From Ptychodera flava (Eukaryota; Hemichordata; Enteropneusta; Ptychoderidae), in NCBI RefSeq assembly GCF_041260155.1, contig NC_091930.1, positions 3,328,907-3,392,906 of the forward strand: a DNA stretch of 64,000 nucleotides, written 5' to 3'. Within the stretch, counting starts at the first letter, position 1. Each line of letters begins with the position of its first letter. A program made the position numbers and the translations under genes. The notes below the pieces were generated by a model. It saw nothing but the letters and a program-made list of their open reading frames with translations. It made no database searches and was not told the origin of the DNA. Positions 48,157-58,660 of the stretch are shown here, piece by piece.

Positions 48157-48661
48157 TCACAATATGTTACATCGTCTCTTTATTTTCGTATACGTTGATT
48201 CTCGCTGACCTTGCAACTGCTCATGTCTGGACATATGTCTCATCATACTTCGCATGTCACCCGAAGTAAATTCACAGCTTGGACAGACGAAGCTGTCCTG
48301 GTTTTGTGCATTGTCACTGACGATTAACACGTTAGGATTGCAAACGTTCAGATGTGCCTGTACTGTGTGTGAGTTCTCTACGGCAACGGCACAGTGACAT
48401 TGTGGACAAATGAAATAGTCCACAGTACCACAGCCTGCGTGGAGCTTCGTCGAGGAAAATTTGATAACAGATTGGATACCACCAATTCGAAGGCTCGGTA
48501 TTTGCGTTATGAGCTTCCAGGTTGCGAAACAAAGTCAGTCGATGTCTACGGTGCCAGCAACGATCTCTGGACAAACACTGATGCTTTTTCACGATTTCAT
48601 CCAGACGATTGATAAAATTGGCGTCTGGTAGTGAGCTTACGCCGCCCCCTTTTACTTCTGT
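48157..48661 (-). pseudogene. 5'-truncated copy of the RING/C2HC/CaaX gene (unit A)
   Basis: Matches the complete gene at 51420-52178 from the linker GGGVSSLPDANFINRLDEIV through the fingers to the end, but the RING is cut off at the unit junction (48661). A 17-base deletion near 48432-48436 (cctgcgtggagcttcgtcg versus the longer version in the complete gene) shifts the frame inside the first finger. The downstream frame still encodes the last two fingers and ends KRRCNIL, a CaaX box of the geranylgeranyl type. A non-functional relic, unless a short finger-only product from ATG at 48423 is made. Confidence 0.8.
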
Positions 48662-49050
48662 CGAGCGGGTGTTTAGAAAACAAAGCATAATAAACAAAAT
48701 CCCTTTAAACCTCGAATGTATTCAGATGAAACAACGAACAATATAATAGCAGTGAAAATCTCATTAAATTTTAAACTGTGTACGATACAATGTGACAAAA
48801 TGACAAAAGAATACAGCCTTGCACAGTGTTTCGAACGATATAAAAACATTTGCGTTAAAATATAGCGAAAGACTCTTTCGAACAGACGATTGAGTTCTAT
48901 TTTGTAAACAACAAAAAATAACTATGTTCAATTTTACGACGACAAGATTAACACTGTTAAGATCACAATAATAACACGTGCGTTCATTAAACGCGAGCCT
49001 AAGAAAATATAACCAGGCTTATAATATAGAAACAATGGGCAACACCCTGA

Positions 49051-49177
49051 CCATTAACGTTTATTTATGGGCAAGGGCGAGAGGAAAGCCAACGGGCGAG
49101 GCAAGCGGCCAAGGCTTGCCTCGCCCTTTAATTTTTGGCTTTCCTCTCGCCCTTGCCCCATGGATAAACGTCAATGG
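49051..49177. repeat. 127-bp near-perfect palindrome (unit B)
   Basis: Same hairpin as at 47318-47444, essentially identical in both arms. Confidence 0.85.
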
Positions 49178-49892
49178 TTAGGGCAGAGTCTATTATTTCC
49201 ATTATATTATCAACGAAACCCAAAACCGTCAAAATATACGGAAATTTACCACGTGAAAGACAACGGGCCCCAGAACTTGTGTGGTACGTTACGCGCGCTG
49301 TAAAAAAAATGCAAACCAGGAGATTTTTTTGGAAAAGTGTATAAACGTGGCTCACAAGCGCTTTGATTTGTTTTGTGATTGATTGTGATATTTGTACAAA
49401 TCACAAGTTAAATTTGAGCAGTAAAGTTACTATGTTTACGATATTATTCATATTCACGGGCATGTAAACACACCATTACCGTGTATTTGTGGTCAGTCAC
49501 GTGGTTCAGCTCAAAAATTAAATGCTGCGGACAGGGTATGGTAATATAATGTCTAATAATATCTATCTGCATATGTATATAGTAGTTTCTGCTTGAAAGC
49601 TGATTAATCGTATATGATAAAATAACAATCGAGGCTAGATAACATGCTAGTGTGACGGTTTGTTTCTCTAATAAATATCATATTTACGAAAATAGTAGAA
49701 AAGGGTAGTTCTTCAAAAGCAATGCATTACAGTCAAATTGTCAACAAGAAACATTCCTAGTTTCCACACTTCCACATTAGCGTTGGTTCCTGGCTGAAAA
49801 TGAAACGTAACGATTATATGACGACAAAAAGTTGATTCGATCTTCTGAAAGAGAAAATGAGATCCCAGTTTCCTACTCCACGTCGGCAATGA

Positions 49893-50213
49893 TCACAATA
49901 TGTTACATCGTCTCTTTATTTTCGTATACGTTGATTCTCGCTGACCTTGCAACTGCTCATGTCTGGACATATGTCTCATCATACTTCGCATGTCACCCGA
50001 AGTAAATTCACAGCTTGGACAGACGAAGCTGTCCTGGTTTTGTGCATTGTCACTGACGATTAACACGTTAGGATTGCAAACGTTCAGATGTGCCTGTACT
50101 GTATGTGAGTTCTCTACGGCAACGGCACAGTGACATTGTGGACAAATGAAATAGTCCACAGTACCACAGCCTGCGTGCAGCTTCGTCGAGGAAAATTTGA
50201 TAACAGATTGGAC
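49893..50213 (-). pseudogene. 5'-truncated copy of the RING/C2HC/CaaX gene (unit B)
   Basis: Carries only the two last fingers and the CNIL tail intact, plus part of the first finger with the same 17-base deletion as unit A, so A and B derive from one another after that deletion. It is truncated at 50213, where unit C begins. Confidence 0.8.
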
Positions 50214-50566
50214 AAAAATCCCTTAAAACCTCGAATGTATTCAGATGAAACAACGAACAATATAATAGCAGTGAAAATCTCATTAAATTTAAACTGTGTA
50301 CGATACAATATGACAAAATGACAAACGAATATAACCTTGCACAGTGTTTCGAACGATATAAAGACATTTGCGTTAAAATATAGCGAAAGACTCTTTCGAA
50401 CAGACGATTGAGTTCTATTTTGTAAACAACAAAAATAACTATGTTCATTTTACGACGACAAGATTAACACTGTTAAGATCACAATAATAACACGTGCGTT
50501 CATTAAACGCGAGCCTAAGAAAATATAACCAGGCTTATAATATAGAAACAATGGGCAACACCCTGA

Positions 50567-50693
50567 CCATTAACGTTTATTTATGGGCAAGGGCGAGAGG
50601 AAAGCCAACGGGCGAGGCAAGCGGCCAAGGCTTGCCTCGCCCTTTAATTTTTGGCTTTCCTCTCGCCCTTGCCCCATGGATAAACGTCAATGG
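50567..50693. repeat. 127-bp near-perfect palindrome (unit C)
   Basis: Third copy of the hairpin seen at 47318 and 49051. Confidence 0.85.
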
Positions 50694-51419
50694 TTAGGGC
50701 AGAGTCTATTATTTCCATTATATTATCAACGAAACCCAAAACCGTCAAAATTTACGGAAATTTACCACGCAAAAGACAACGGGCCCCAGAACTTGTGCGG
50801 TACGTTACGCGCGCTGTAAAAAATGCAAACCAGGAGATTTTTTCGAAAAAGTGTATAAACGTGGCTCACAAGCGCTTTGATTTGTTATGTGATTGATTGT
50901 GATATTTGTACAAATCACAAGTTAAATTTGAGCAGTAAAGTTACTATGTTTACGATATTATTCATATTCACGGGCATGTAAACAAATCATTACCGTGTAT
51001 TTGTTGTTAGTCACGTGGTTCAGCTCAAAAATTAAATGCTGCTGACAGGGTATGGTAATATAATGTCTAATAATATCTATCTGCATATGTATATAGTAGT
51101 TTCTGCTTGAAAGCTGATTAATCGTATATGATGAAATAGCAATCGAGGCTAGATAACATGCTAGTGTGACGGTTTGTTTCTCTAATAAATATCATATTTA
51201 CGAAAATAGTAGAAAGGGTAGCTCTTCAAAAGCAATGCATTACAGTGTCCTTTGGAGTCGAATTGTCAACAAGAAACATTCCTAATTTCCACACTTCCAC
51301 AATAGCGTTGGTTCCTGGCTGAAAATGAAACGTAACGATTATATGATGGCAAAAAATTGATTCGATCATTCTGAAAGAGCAAATGAGACCCCGAGTTTTC
51401 TACTCCACATCGGCAATGA

Positions 51420-52178
51420 TCACTGTATGTTACATCGTCTCTTTATTTTCGTATACGTTGATTCTCGCTGACCTTGCAACTGCTCATGTCTGGACATATG
51501 TCTCATCATACTTCGCATGTCACCCGAAGTAAATTCACAGCTTGGACAGACGAAGCTGTCCTGGTTTTGTGCATTGTCACTGACGATTAACACGTTAGGA
51601 TTGCAAACGTTCAGATGTGCCTGTACTGTGTGTGAGTTCTCTACGGCAACGGCACAGTGACATTGTGGACAAATGAAATACTCCACAGTACCACAGCCTG
51701 CAACGTGCGATTCGAGTGCAGCTTCGTCCAGGAAAATTTGATAACAGATTGGACACGACCAATTCGAAGGCTCCGCACTTGCGTTATGAGCATCTAGGTT
51801 GCGAGACAAAGTTAGTCGATGTCTACGGTGCCTGCGACGATCTGTTGACAAACGCCTATGCTTTTTCACGATCTCGTCCAGACGATTGATGAAATGGGCG
51901 TCTGGTAGTGAGCTTACGCCGCCCCCTCTTATATCTGTTGTGTTGTCAACTCTACACACGGGACATCTGAGTTGTCCGTGCGATGTGGATACGAGCGACT
52001 GTAAACAGCTCCTGCAGCACGCATGGCAACAACGGGGCAAAACCTTGGCATTATTACGATATTGACTTCTGCATATAGGACATTGCAGCATTGCGTCGAG
52101 GAGTTCACTACGCATATCAGAAGAACCCGGCATATTGATTTGCGCAGTCCTCGTTGACATCAGCTCCTTGAATAACAA
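51420..52178 (-). CDS. RING / three-finger protein with CaaX C-terminus (complete copy)
   Basis: Predicted E3 ligase of up to 252 aa in one exon. RING at about 32-77 (CPIC, then CCHACC, CRSC, CPVC), TRIM-style linker VSSLPDAHFINRLDEIVKKH, then two C2HC fingers starting CPIC and CPQC and a third of C2HH type (CPSCEFTSGDMRSMMRHMSRH). The C-terminus is basic and ends KIKRRCNIQ: a CaaX box with terminal Gln, a farnesyltransferase-type end. The start is uncertain: M at 52178, M at 52160 (MSTRTAQI) or M at 52130 (MPGSSDMRSE). An acceptor-like 'ttgttattcaag' lies just after the first ATG, favouring one of the later two. The same protein plan is seen at 4293-5732 and 34886-36288. Membrane attachment is inferred from the tail. 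Confidence 0.85.
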   Translation of the reverse strand: MLFKELMSTRTAQINMPGSSDMRSELLDAMLQCPICRSQYRNNAKVLPRCCHACCRSCLQSLVSTSHGQLRCPVCRVDNTTDIRGGGVSSLPDAHFINRLDEIVKKHRRLSTDRRRHRRHRLTLSRNLDAHNASAEPSNWSCPICYQIFLDEAALESHVAGCGTVEYFICPQCHCAVAVENSHTVQAHLNVCNPNVLIVSDNAQNQDSFVCPSCEFTSGDMRSMMRHMSRHEQLQGQRESTYTKIKRRCNIQ

Positions 52179-52212
52179 ACATTAAAAAAATTAGAATTCC
52201 AACTAATAAAAA

Positions 52213-52290
52213 TATGTATGTATGTATGTAGTATGTATGTATGTATGTATGTATGTATGTATGTATGTATGTATGTATGTATGTATGTAC
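52213..52290. repeat. (ATGT)n microsatellite
   Basis: About 18 GTAT units; the Cys-Met-Tyr-Val ORF over it is an artefact. Confidence 0.9.
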
Positions 52291-52346
52291 CTATGTATGT
52301 ACACAGAGAAAATATCGAATAAGAACGTAATAGTGGCATTTAGTGT

Positions 52347-52366
52347 TCATAGTAGTAGTAGTAGTA

Positions 52367-52422
<56 letters not shown>

Positions 52423-52500
52423 GTAGTAATTGTTTATTATTGTAACTTGCAACTCTATGAGTTGCCTAGCCCAATGGGCTTATAAGTCACCATTCAATTA
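52347..52500 (-). mobile_element. LINE 3' tail with (ACT)n end
   Basis: On the minus strand 'cttataagcccattgggctaggc', then 'aactcatagagttgcaagtt', then 'acaataataaacaatt', ending in a long (ACT)n tract. This matches the plan of the LINE tail at 11930-12080 (short 'aagccc...gggct' stem, AATAAA-rich end, simple tail). The adjacent body at 52500-53200 has only short ORFs. Confidence 0.5.
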
Positions 52501-53600
52501 ACTTCATAATTGTCATCGCAATATACATATTCAATGGAAATCTATGGTCCTGGAGTTATCATTGTAAATACTTTGGAACAATCTTCGTGTTTTCAGTAAA
52601 ATTAGAAGACATTAATCTTAAATCTAGAAAAGACATAAATTGATGGTAATGTATTGTTGTTTTCATGAAAAAAAGTTCTGTAAATTAAAAACTATTATCT
52701 AAAAATGCAATAATCTTATTTCACGCATATAGACTTTCAGTTTAATGCAAACTTTGATAGACGGAGGGATACCTAAATGGAAAAAAACCTCTCTCCTAGC
52801 GAAGCGTTGTGAAATACTCGATCCTGATTTCATATGATGGACGAACTTTTGTACCTTTGTCAACATTTTAAGACAGATCGTGGAAGAATAAGTCTCAAAT
52901 ATCTGCAACAGACACCTTCCTTACTACGAAGAAAACTGACATATAGCTACAAGTTAAGTTGTTCAACAATAGACTTTCAAGTAAAGAAACTAAACAGATT
53001 TATTTGCTTTGAAATATTGAAGTCCCTGTATAATTAGAATCAGTCTTTCATCTGTGCCAAAACGCCTGAACAAAATATTGGGCATATCTTTAAGCGTCAA
53101 ACACACAAAACGACAAGGATGACACAAAATTTCGTCTAGTTCACAATAGCTGTTGTATGTACGGAGTGTAATTGAGGTCAAAGGTCAACCTGGGTACGTG
53201 GCATTTTGTCTCGAAAGTTTGCTCTCTTACTTATCTCAACTCATTGCTTATATAATTTTCCGAAACTTTTACATGGGCCAGAGGCCTTTGAAGGCAATAA
53301 ACTATTCATTCACCTTACTTATCACTGTATACCAGAAATCAGATTTCTAGCTCTATGGCTGGACCAGAATTAGACATGTGCATAATTAATGAGGAAGGGA
53401 TGATATGAGGGTCAAACTCATGAGGGTACCCCAAAATTTACGTGTTATATATGATCCCATACTGGTCAATGTTCAACAGACACCAGTCCCCAAAGACTCT
53501 TATACAGGCTAGAATAATATATGGCCATAGCTTACCTGCAAAGGTATAGGGCATATCAAAGTCACAGAGATTTCTGAAAAAAATAGTTTAAAGATCTTCT
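52501..53600. other. Probable degraded repeat DNA; no supported gene
   Basis: May include the decayed body of the LINE whose tail lies at 52347-52500. Short ORFs without a recognised domain. Confidence 0.3.
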
Positions 53601-53637
53601 CAAAATTGACTGGGCCGTTGACCTCAAAATTTGGCTC

Positions 53638-54546
53638 ATGAGAACTTGGTCCAATGGTCTACAAAGTGTCTGTTCAGAATGCCGCAATATTAATAAACAC
53701 AAACTACAAACAAAATCCACCAACAATCTCAGAGTCATAAAAAATCTATCATCACACAATCAAACTAACACAGAAAGAAATGCACTCAATAAAGGGCTCA
53801 AATTTATTCCAACACCAAAACGTCCAAAAAGAATCAATCTGTTGAAAGACGCAAACAAGTACATTCGAAGAATGAGACTCCAATACATCATGCGCCATAA
53901 ACAAACCAAGAAACATCAGTTCAAACACAAATCAACATGGGTCCCACCAGCAACTGATAACACAAACCTGGAAAATTATCTAGAAGCTACTTAACTAGCG
54001 CTAGTTGAAATTCCATTCTTCAACACAAAAGACAACATGACACGTGCCGAACGCATAGCAATCAAAACACTATCAAGAAACACAAAACTCACTATTAAGC
54101 CATTTGACAAGGGAAGAGGGACAGCAGTCATGAATACAATAGATTACATAAGAGAGTGTGAAAGACAACTCGGCGACCCAAACTACTATACAAAATTAGC
54201 AACAGATGACGCAAAACAAACAGTAGAAAAAATACACCAACTTACAACAGAAATATACAAGAAAAAACACATCGACTACCATACTTATAAATATATAAAT
54301 CCATCCAACACTAATACGTGAGGTATCTTCTACCAAAATTACACAAAGCGCCACCAACAGACACAGAATTCGCAGGTCGCCCGATTATATGCGAATGCTC
54401 AAGTCCAACATACCTCCTATCGGAATTCCTAGACCATTTTCTCAAACAAATGGTCAAAAAAAACCAACATATATAAAAGACATTCAGATTTCATCCGGAA
54501 AATGGACTCAGTCCAGGTTCCGAGCAATGCTATTTTATCCACAGTA
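53638..54546 (+). mobile_element. Penelope-like retroelement, RT N-terminal part (broken)
   Basis: The frame reads NALNKGLKFIPTPKRPKRIN, STWVPPATDNTNLENYLEAT, a TAA, then ERIAIKTLSRNTKLTIKPFD and KGRGTAVMNTIDYIRECERQ, then LGDPNYYTKL. After a stop at 54319-54321 and a frame change it reads YLLPKLHKAPP, FAGRPIICECSSPTYLLSEF and, after another shift, DFIRKMDSVQVPSNAILS. The phrases 'KPxDKG', 'PKLHK', 'GRPI---SSPT--LSEFLD' and 'NAILSTLD' are hallmarks of the Penelope-like RT. Stops and shifts make it a dead copy. It is cut after NAILST by the element at 54547-57504 and continues at 57505. Confidence 0.8.
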
Positions 54547-55089
54547 GGGACTGGACACAAATTATTAGTGGGCCGGTGATTGTTGGGGTGGGTCGCCATT
54601 TTTCGCACAAACATTTTTGAAGGGTCATAAATTTTGTGCAAGCCTATGGGGGAGGGTCACCTTTTTTATGCATCAAAGCTGAAATTGCATGTGCACGTAT
54701 TGAAGAATATGGAATACTGAAAAAAGAAAAATACCTCCTGGCACTTTCATTTTCTGTCATTTCCATTTTCCGTGCGCCCTTCGGGCGCAAGTTTAAGAGT
54801 ATAATAAACAATGTATTGATGATCCAAGCAGCCACATTGATTTAAGTTGTCATGATATCTACTTATCCAACTCCTCTATTGTGCATATAAACTGTTCTAT
54901 AATGACGCTTTCAATAACAATTTGGGAGATCACTTATTTGATATCATTCTCCCTTTGACAATACATTGGGTATAGGTCAGTGTCAAATGTTCATGTCACT
55001 GTATGTACATTTTTTATTTTTGAGGACATTGACAGAATACAAACTATTCAGAATAGTGCAAAATACCATCAATAACAACTGGAAGCTTC

Positions 55090-56760
55090 AGGTGGAACAA
55101 CTTTTGAATAAAAATTTAGGATCAGATAACCTATGAGTTATTTGTAGATGCCTCATAGCCTACAATGTATAGTGAATCAACATTGCGGTGAAATTCCACA
55201 ATCAAATTTCTTGCACAGCTATAGACTTGAAACCACTCTAGTCTAGTCATGAACATTAATACTAATAATTAGTTGTACATAAATGCACAGATTTACCTAG
55301 TTTTGTATTGAAAAAAATATTCATAGTTTCATCATAGGCTGCCATGCATAGTGAATCGACATTTCAGTGAAATTCCAAAAGCAAATTTCTTGCACAACCA
55401 ATGACTTGAAACCACTCTAGTCTAGTCATGAACATTAATACTAATAATTAGGTGTACATAAATGCACAGATTTACCTAGTTTTGTATTGGAAAAAATATT
55501 CATAGTTTCATCATAGGCTGCCATGCATATTGAATTGACATTTCAGTGAAATTCCAAAATCAAATTTCTTGCACAACCAATGACTTGAAACCACTGTAGT
55601 CTAGTCATGAACATTAATACTAATAATTAGGTGTACATAAATGTACAGATTTACCTAGTTTTGTATTGGAAAAAAAATCATAGTTTCATCATAGGCTGCC
55701 ATGCATAGTGAATCATCATTTCAGTGAAATTCCAAATCAAATTTCTTGCACAACCAATGACTTGAAACCACTCTAGTCTAGTCATGAACATTAATACTAA
55801 TAATTAGGTGTACATAAATGCACAGATTTACCTAGTCTTGTATTGGAAAAAAATATTCATAGTTTCATCATAGGCTGCCATGCATAGTTAGTTGACATTT
55901 CAGTGAAATTCCACAATCAAATTTCTTGCACAACCATTGACTTGAAACCACTCTAGTCTAATCATGAACATTAATACTAATAATTAGGTGTACATAAATG
56001 CACAATTTACCTAGTTTTGTATTGGAAACAAATTATTCATACATTCATCATAGACTGCCATGTATAGTTAATCGACATTTCAGTGATGTGCCAAAATCAA
56101 ATTTCTTGCACAACCATTGACTTGATTCCACTGTAGTCTATCATGAATATTAATACCAATAATCGAGTGTACATAAATGGACAGATTTTCCTATTTTTGG
56201 ATTGGATAAAAATTATTCATAGGGTTTCATTATAGACTGCCATATAGTTAATCAACATTTTGGTGAAATTCCAAAATCAATTTTTTTGCACATACATCGA
56301 CTTGTAATCACTCTAGTCTAATCAAGAACATAATATCAATAATCAAGCATACATAAATACACAGATTTGCCAAGTTTTGTATTTTAAGAAAATTATAGTT
56401 TCGTAATAGAAAACAATTTATAATGGATCAACATTTTATGTGAAATTCCAAGAACAAATTTCTTGTACACAGATGCATGTGTTACCACCCTCTTCTAATC
56501 AAGTACAATTATATCAATTATTCAGGGTCCATATATGCACAAATAGCGCATAATTTTAATTATGAAAATTTTTTTTTACAGTTTTGTCATAGACTCCCAT
56601 GTATAGTGGATCAACACTTTGAGCAAAATTCCAAAATCAAATATCTTGTTCACATGAGCACTTGTAAACAACCCATGCTAAACAAGTATATTTATATCAG
56701 TTATTAAACATCTATAGATGAACAGATATTGCTGGTTTTATATTGGAAATTATATCATTA
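55090..56760 (+). repeat. ~180-bp satellite array inside the transposon
   Basis: The phrase aaatttcttgcaca(acca) recurs at about 55204, 55383, 55562, 55739, 55919 and 56099, then more diverged at 56279, 56456 and 56640: a period of 177-180 bp, nine or more copies. The unit includes cactctagtctagtcatgaa, cattaatactaataattagg, tgtacataaatgcacag and tttcatcataggctgccatg. Copies at the left are about 95% alike and decay steadily to the right, as expected if new copies are gained at one end. Non-coding. Confidence 0.9.
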
Positions 56761-57065
56761 CAATATATTGATGGTGCAAACACAGCGATATGATTGGTCG
56801 AGACGCGAAAAGAGCCGTGGTATATTGGCGATATACCACGGCTGGCATGCGCACTAGCTCTCAGCTTGAGGAAAAGTCCTTTTTATGACGTTCCACGCCA
56901 GAATTTCAATATACTGTTATGATATAAGAGCAAAAAATCACACCCAGCGACGTTATACCACTCGATTTTGACCATTTCACTTCATATATGCATTCGCTAT
57001 CGCTCGTGCATATGTATGTCGTGAACTGGTCAAAATCTCGTGGTATACCATCGCTGGGTGTGCTT
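56760..57065. mobile_element. Foldback hairpins, probably a nested MITE
   Basis: Two hairpins interrupt the satellite. First, agccgtggtatat-tggcg-atataccacggct, perfect. Second, 56940-57062, whose arms cacacccagcgacgttatacc and ggtataccatcgctgggtgtg pair, with inner pairs gattttgacca/tggtcaaaatc and tgcattcgctatcgctcgtgca near the loop. Satellite-like sequence resumes at about 57070-57160, so this block looks inserted. Confidence 0.6.
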
Positions 57066-57504
57066 TATTGCTTAAATACACATTCATAGTTTTCTTATAG
57101 TCGACTACCATGTATGTGAATCAACATTATCAATGAAATCTAAAAATTACATTTTTTGTACACGCATGCACTTTTTACCTGCCACTTCAAGCAAAGTACA
57201 TTTATATGAATTATAACACACATATGATTTGATATTTTTTTGGACAAAGCGTTATATCGGCCACATTTTGACTTCCTTTTGGGGGGGACTTCAAACGTAT
57301 AGCAAGTCAGAAGGAGGTCTTGAACACATTGCGGGTTTGTTGGGGGGTGGGTATTGAGTAACAGGGGAGGGTCACTTATTTCCATGCACGGATAAGGGGG
57401 AGGGTCACTAATATTTGTGCATGAACTTTTGAAGGGTCACTATTTTTGATGCAGCGATGTTTCAAAAAACACCGGCCCATCCCCTGTAATTTATGTCCAG
57501 TCCC

Positions 57505-58065
57505 TTAGACATAATTTCTATGTAAACAAACACACAACAAGATGACGCCATGTGGGCATTTGGCAAAGCACTAAAAAGCGAAACGCAAACAAACAGTGAA
57601 CAAACAAATATTCATAAGCCACCAACAGAGTATTGTTTGCTTTGCTTAACATTATTTTGCAAAACACACATTCGAATTTAACAACGAACAAACAAACAAA
57701 CATGTTGGTGTCGCATAGGATCGCCTGCTTCAACCGAAATTGTCTACATCACGTTTCACGAATTATAAATGAAAATCACAATGAAACCGATCATCTCATA
57801 CAAAAGAAATCAAAACATCATAAACACACTCATAAATGCCAAAGTACACAATCTTACAGAAAGGAGCGAACAAAATGAAACACAACAAACTGACCCAAAT
57901 ATAAATATTCTGCCTCTTTTATACCGGATGAACATAACACTGACAACATTTAAAACACAAACAGTGAAACAAAAATCCAAGGAGAGCAAGTACCAAGAAG
58001 TGACCGAGGAAGAGACCGCACACTGGTTTCGAAACGTAGCATCAAAGGATCACGTTGTTATTTGA
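57505..58065 (+). mobile_element. Penelope-like retroelement, continuation
   Basis: Directly after the inserted element the RT frame resumes as LDIISM, stop, TNTQQDDAMWAFGKALKSE and KPPTEYCLLCLTLFCKTHIR, matching 'TLDVxSLYTNIPxDE...LLxLxLxxN' of Penelope RT. The catalytic YADD region is not visible; the frame then breaks. A Lys/Asn-rich ORF continues to a stop at 58063-58065 (QNIINTLINAKVHNL, then HWFRNVASKDHVVI) and may belong to the same element. No GIY-YIG endonuclease was recognised. Confidence 0.6.
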
Positions 58066-58374
58066 CAGCCAGGTTACGGCTACATCTCGCCATGGCTTAT
58101 ATCTACACCAATAGCCAAACACAAAAAACAAATATGAACACAAAGAACGACAAAAAGAGTATAGGCGATGAATGGGGCCGCTTTCCCTCTATTACATTGA
58201 TTTATGAAGCTTTATGCAAATGAGATGGATTTTAAAGTCTAAATCCAGTTTTTTTTAAATCTGAGATTACCGTCAGTTCAATAATATTGACATCGATTTA
58301 TAAACTAAGCTGGACTTCTGTTTACCATGGCTGTCGTAGGCAGTGCATGGTATTAGCACCGTCCTTTACCAAAC

Positions 58375-58660
58375 GTGCAGATCTACATTGAGCTGCAGCA
58401 GACCGGTTTCAGAGCTGTGGCAGTTCAAAGCAGCTCTAATGCAGATCTGCACAGAATGTTTGGAGCTGTCAGATGTCTGCTGCAGACTCAGGAGTGGAAT
58501 TGCAGACACGTGCAGCTCTTGGCAGCTCAGTTTACAGCTATCATGCAGCTCAAATGTTGAGTCAGTAAAAGTTTGTTTACACGAAGAGTATCATCCAGCT
58601 CAAAGGCTAGTACAACAGCTCAATGGCAGCTCAGATAGAAGTCAGCAGCTCAATGTACTT
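58375..58660. repeat. Dense CAGCTC/GAGCTG cluster
   Basis: About a dozen CAGCTC or GAGCTG hexamers within roughly 290 bp, most preceded by G (GCAGCTC), plus several CTGCAGA/TGCAGATCTG phrases. Spacing is irregular, so this is either an eroded short tandem repeat or a cluster of protein-binding sites. The first part is mostly GAGCTG orientation, the last part only CAGCTC. The plus-strand ORFs at 58343-58663 come from this composition and are not considered genes. Confidence 0.65.

Larger units (their letters stand above)
46931..48661. repeat. Tandem duplication unit A
   Basis: Starts cgagcgggtgtttagaaaac, a phrase that reappears at 48662 as the start of unit B. It contains a 127-bp palindrome (47318-47444), about 700 bp of AT-rich DNA and the 3' part of the RING/C2HC gene (minus strand). 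Identity with units B and C is high along the whole length, with scattered 1-3 base indels, so the amplification is young. Confidence 0.85.
48662..50213. repeat. Tandem duplication unit B
   Basis: Second unit, joined head-to-tail to unit A. Its right end breaks inside the gene copy at 'cagattgg|acaaaaatccc', so it is about 180 bp shorter than A. Confidence 0.85.
50214..52185. repeat. Tandem duplication unit C, with the complete gene
   Basis: Third unit; starts a few tens of bases inside the shared sequence (acaaaaatccctt) and continues past the point where A and B break, through the full gene. It lacks the 17-base deletion, so it is the least damaged copy. Confidence 0.8.
54544..57507. mobile_element. 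Inverted-repeat DNA transposon inserted in the Penelope RT (2.96 kb, 3-bp TSD)
   Basis: The left end (54547) GGGACTGGACACAAATTA and the right end, reverse-complemented from 57504, GGGACTGGACATAAATTA match; a second block GGGCCGGTG follows on both sides. The flanks GTA (54544-54546) and TTA (57505-57507) sit where the retroelement frame needs a single TTA codon, so the target duplication is TTA with one change. A 3-bp TWA-type duplication and GGG termini suggest the PIF/Harbinger group. Subterminal motifs of the form GGGAGGGTCAC recur on both sides in the same orientation. No transposase was seen, only a satellite array and a hairpin inside. Confidence 0.75.

Noticed and set aside
52222..52485. 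Cys-Met-Tyr-Val repeat ORF
   Set aside because: Translation of (ATGT)n and (AGT)n repeats.
55090..56760. CRISPR-like array
   Set aside because: The repeat is a continuous ~180-bp satellite without spacers, in an animal genome.
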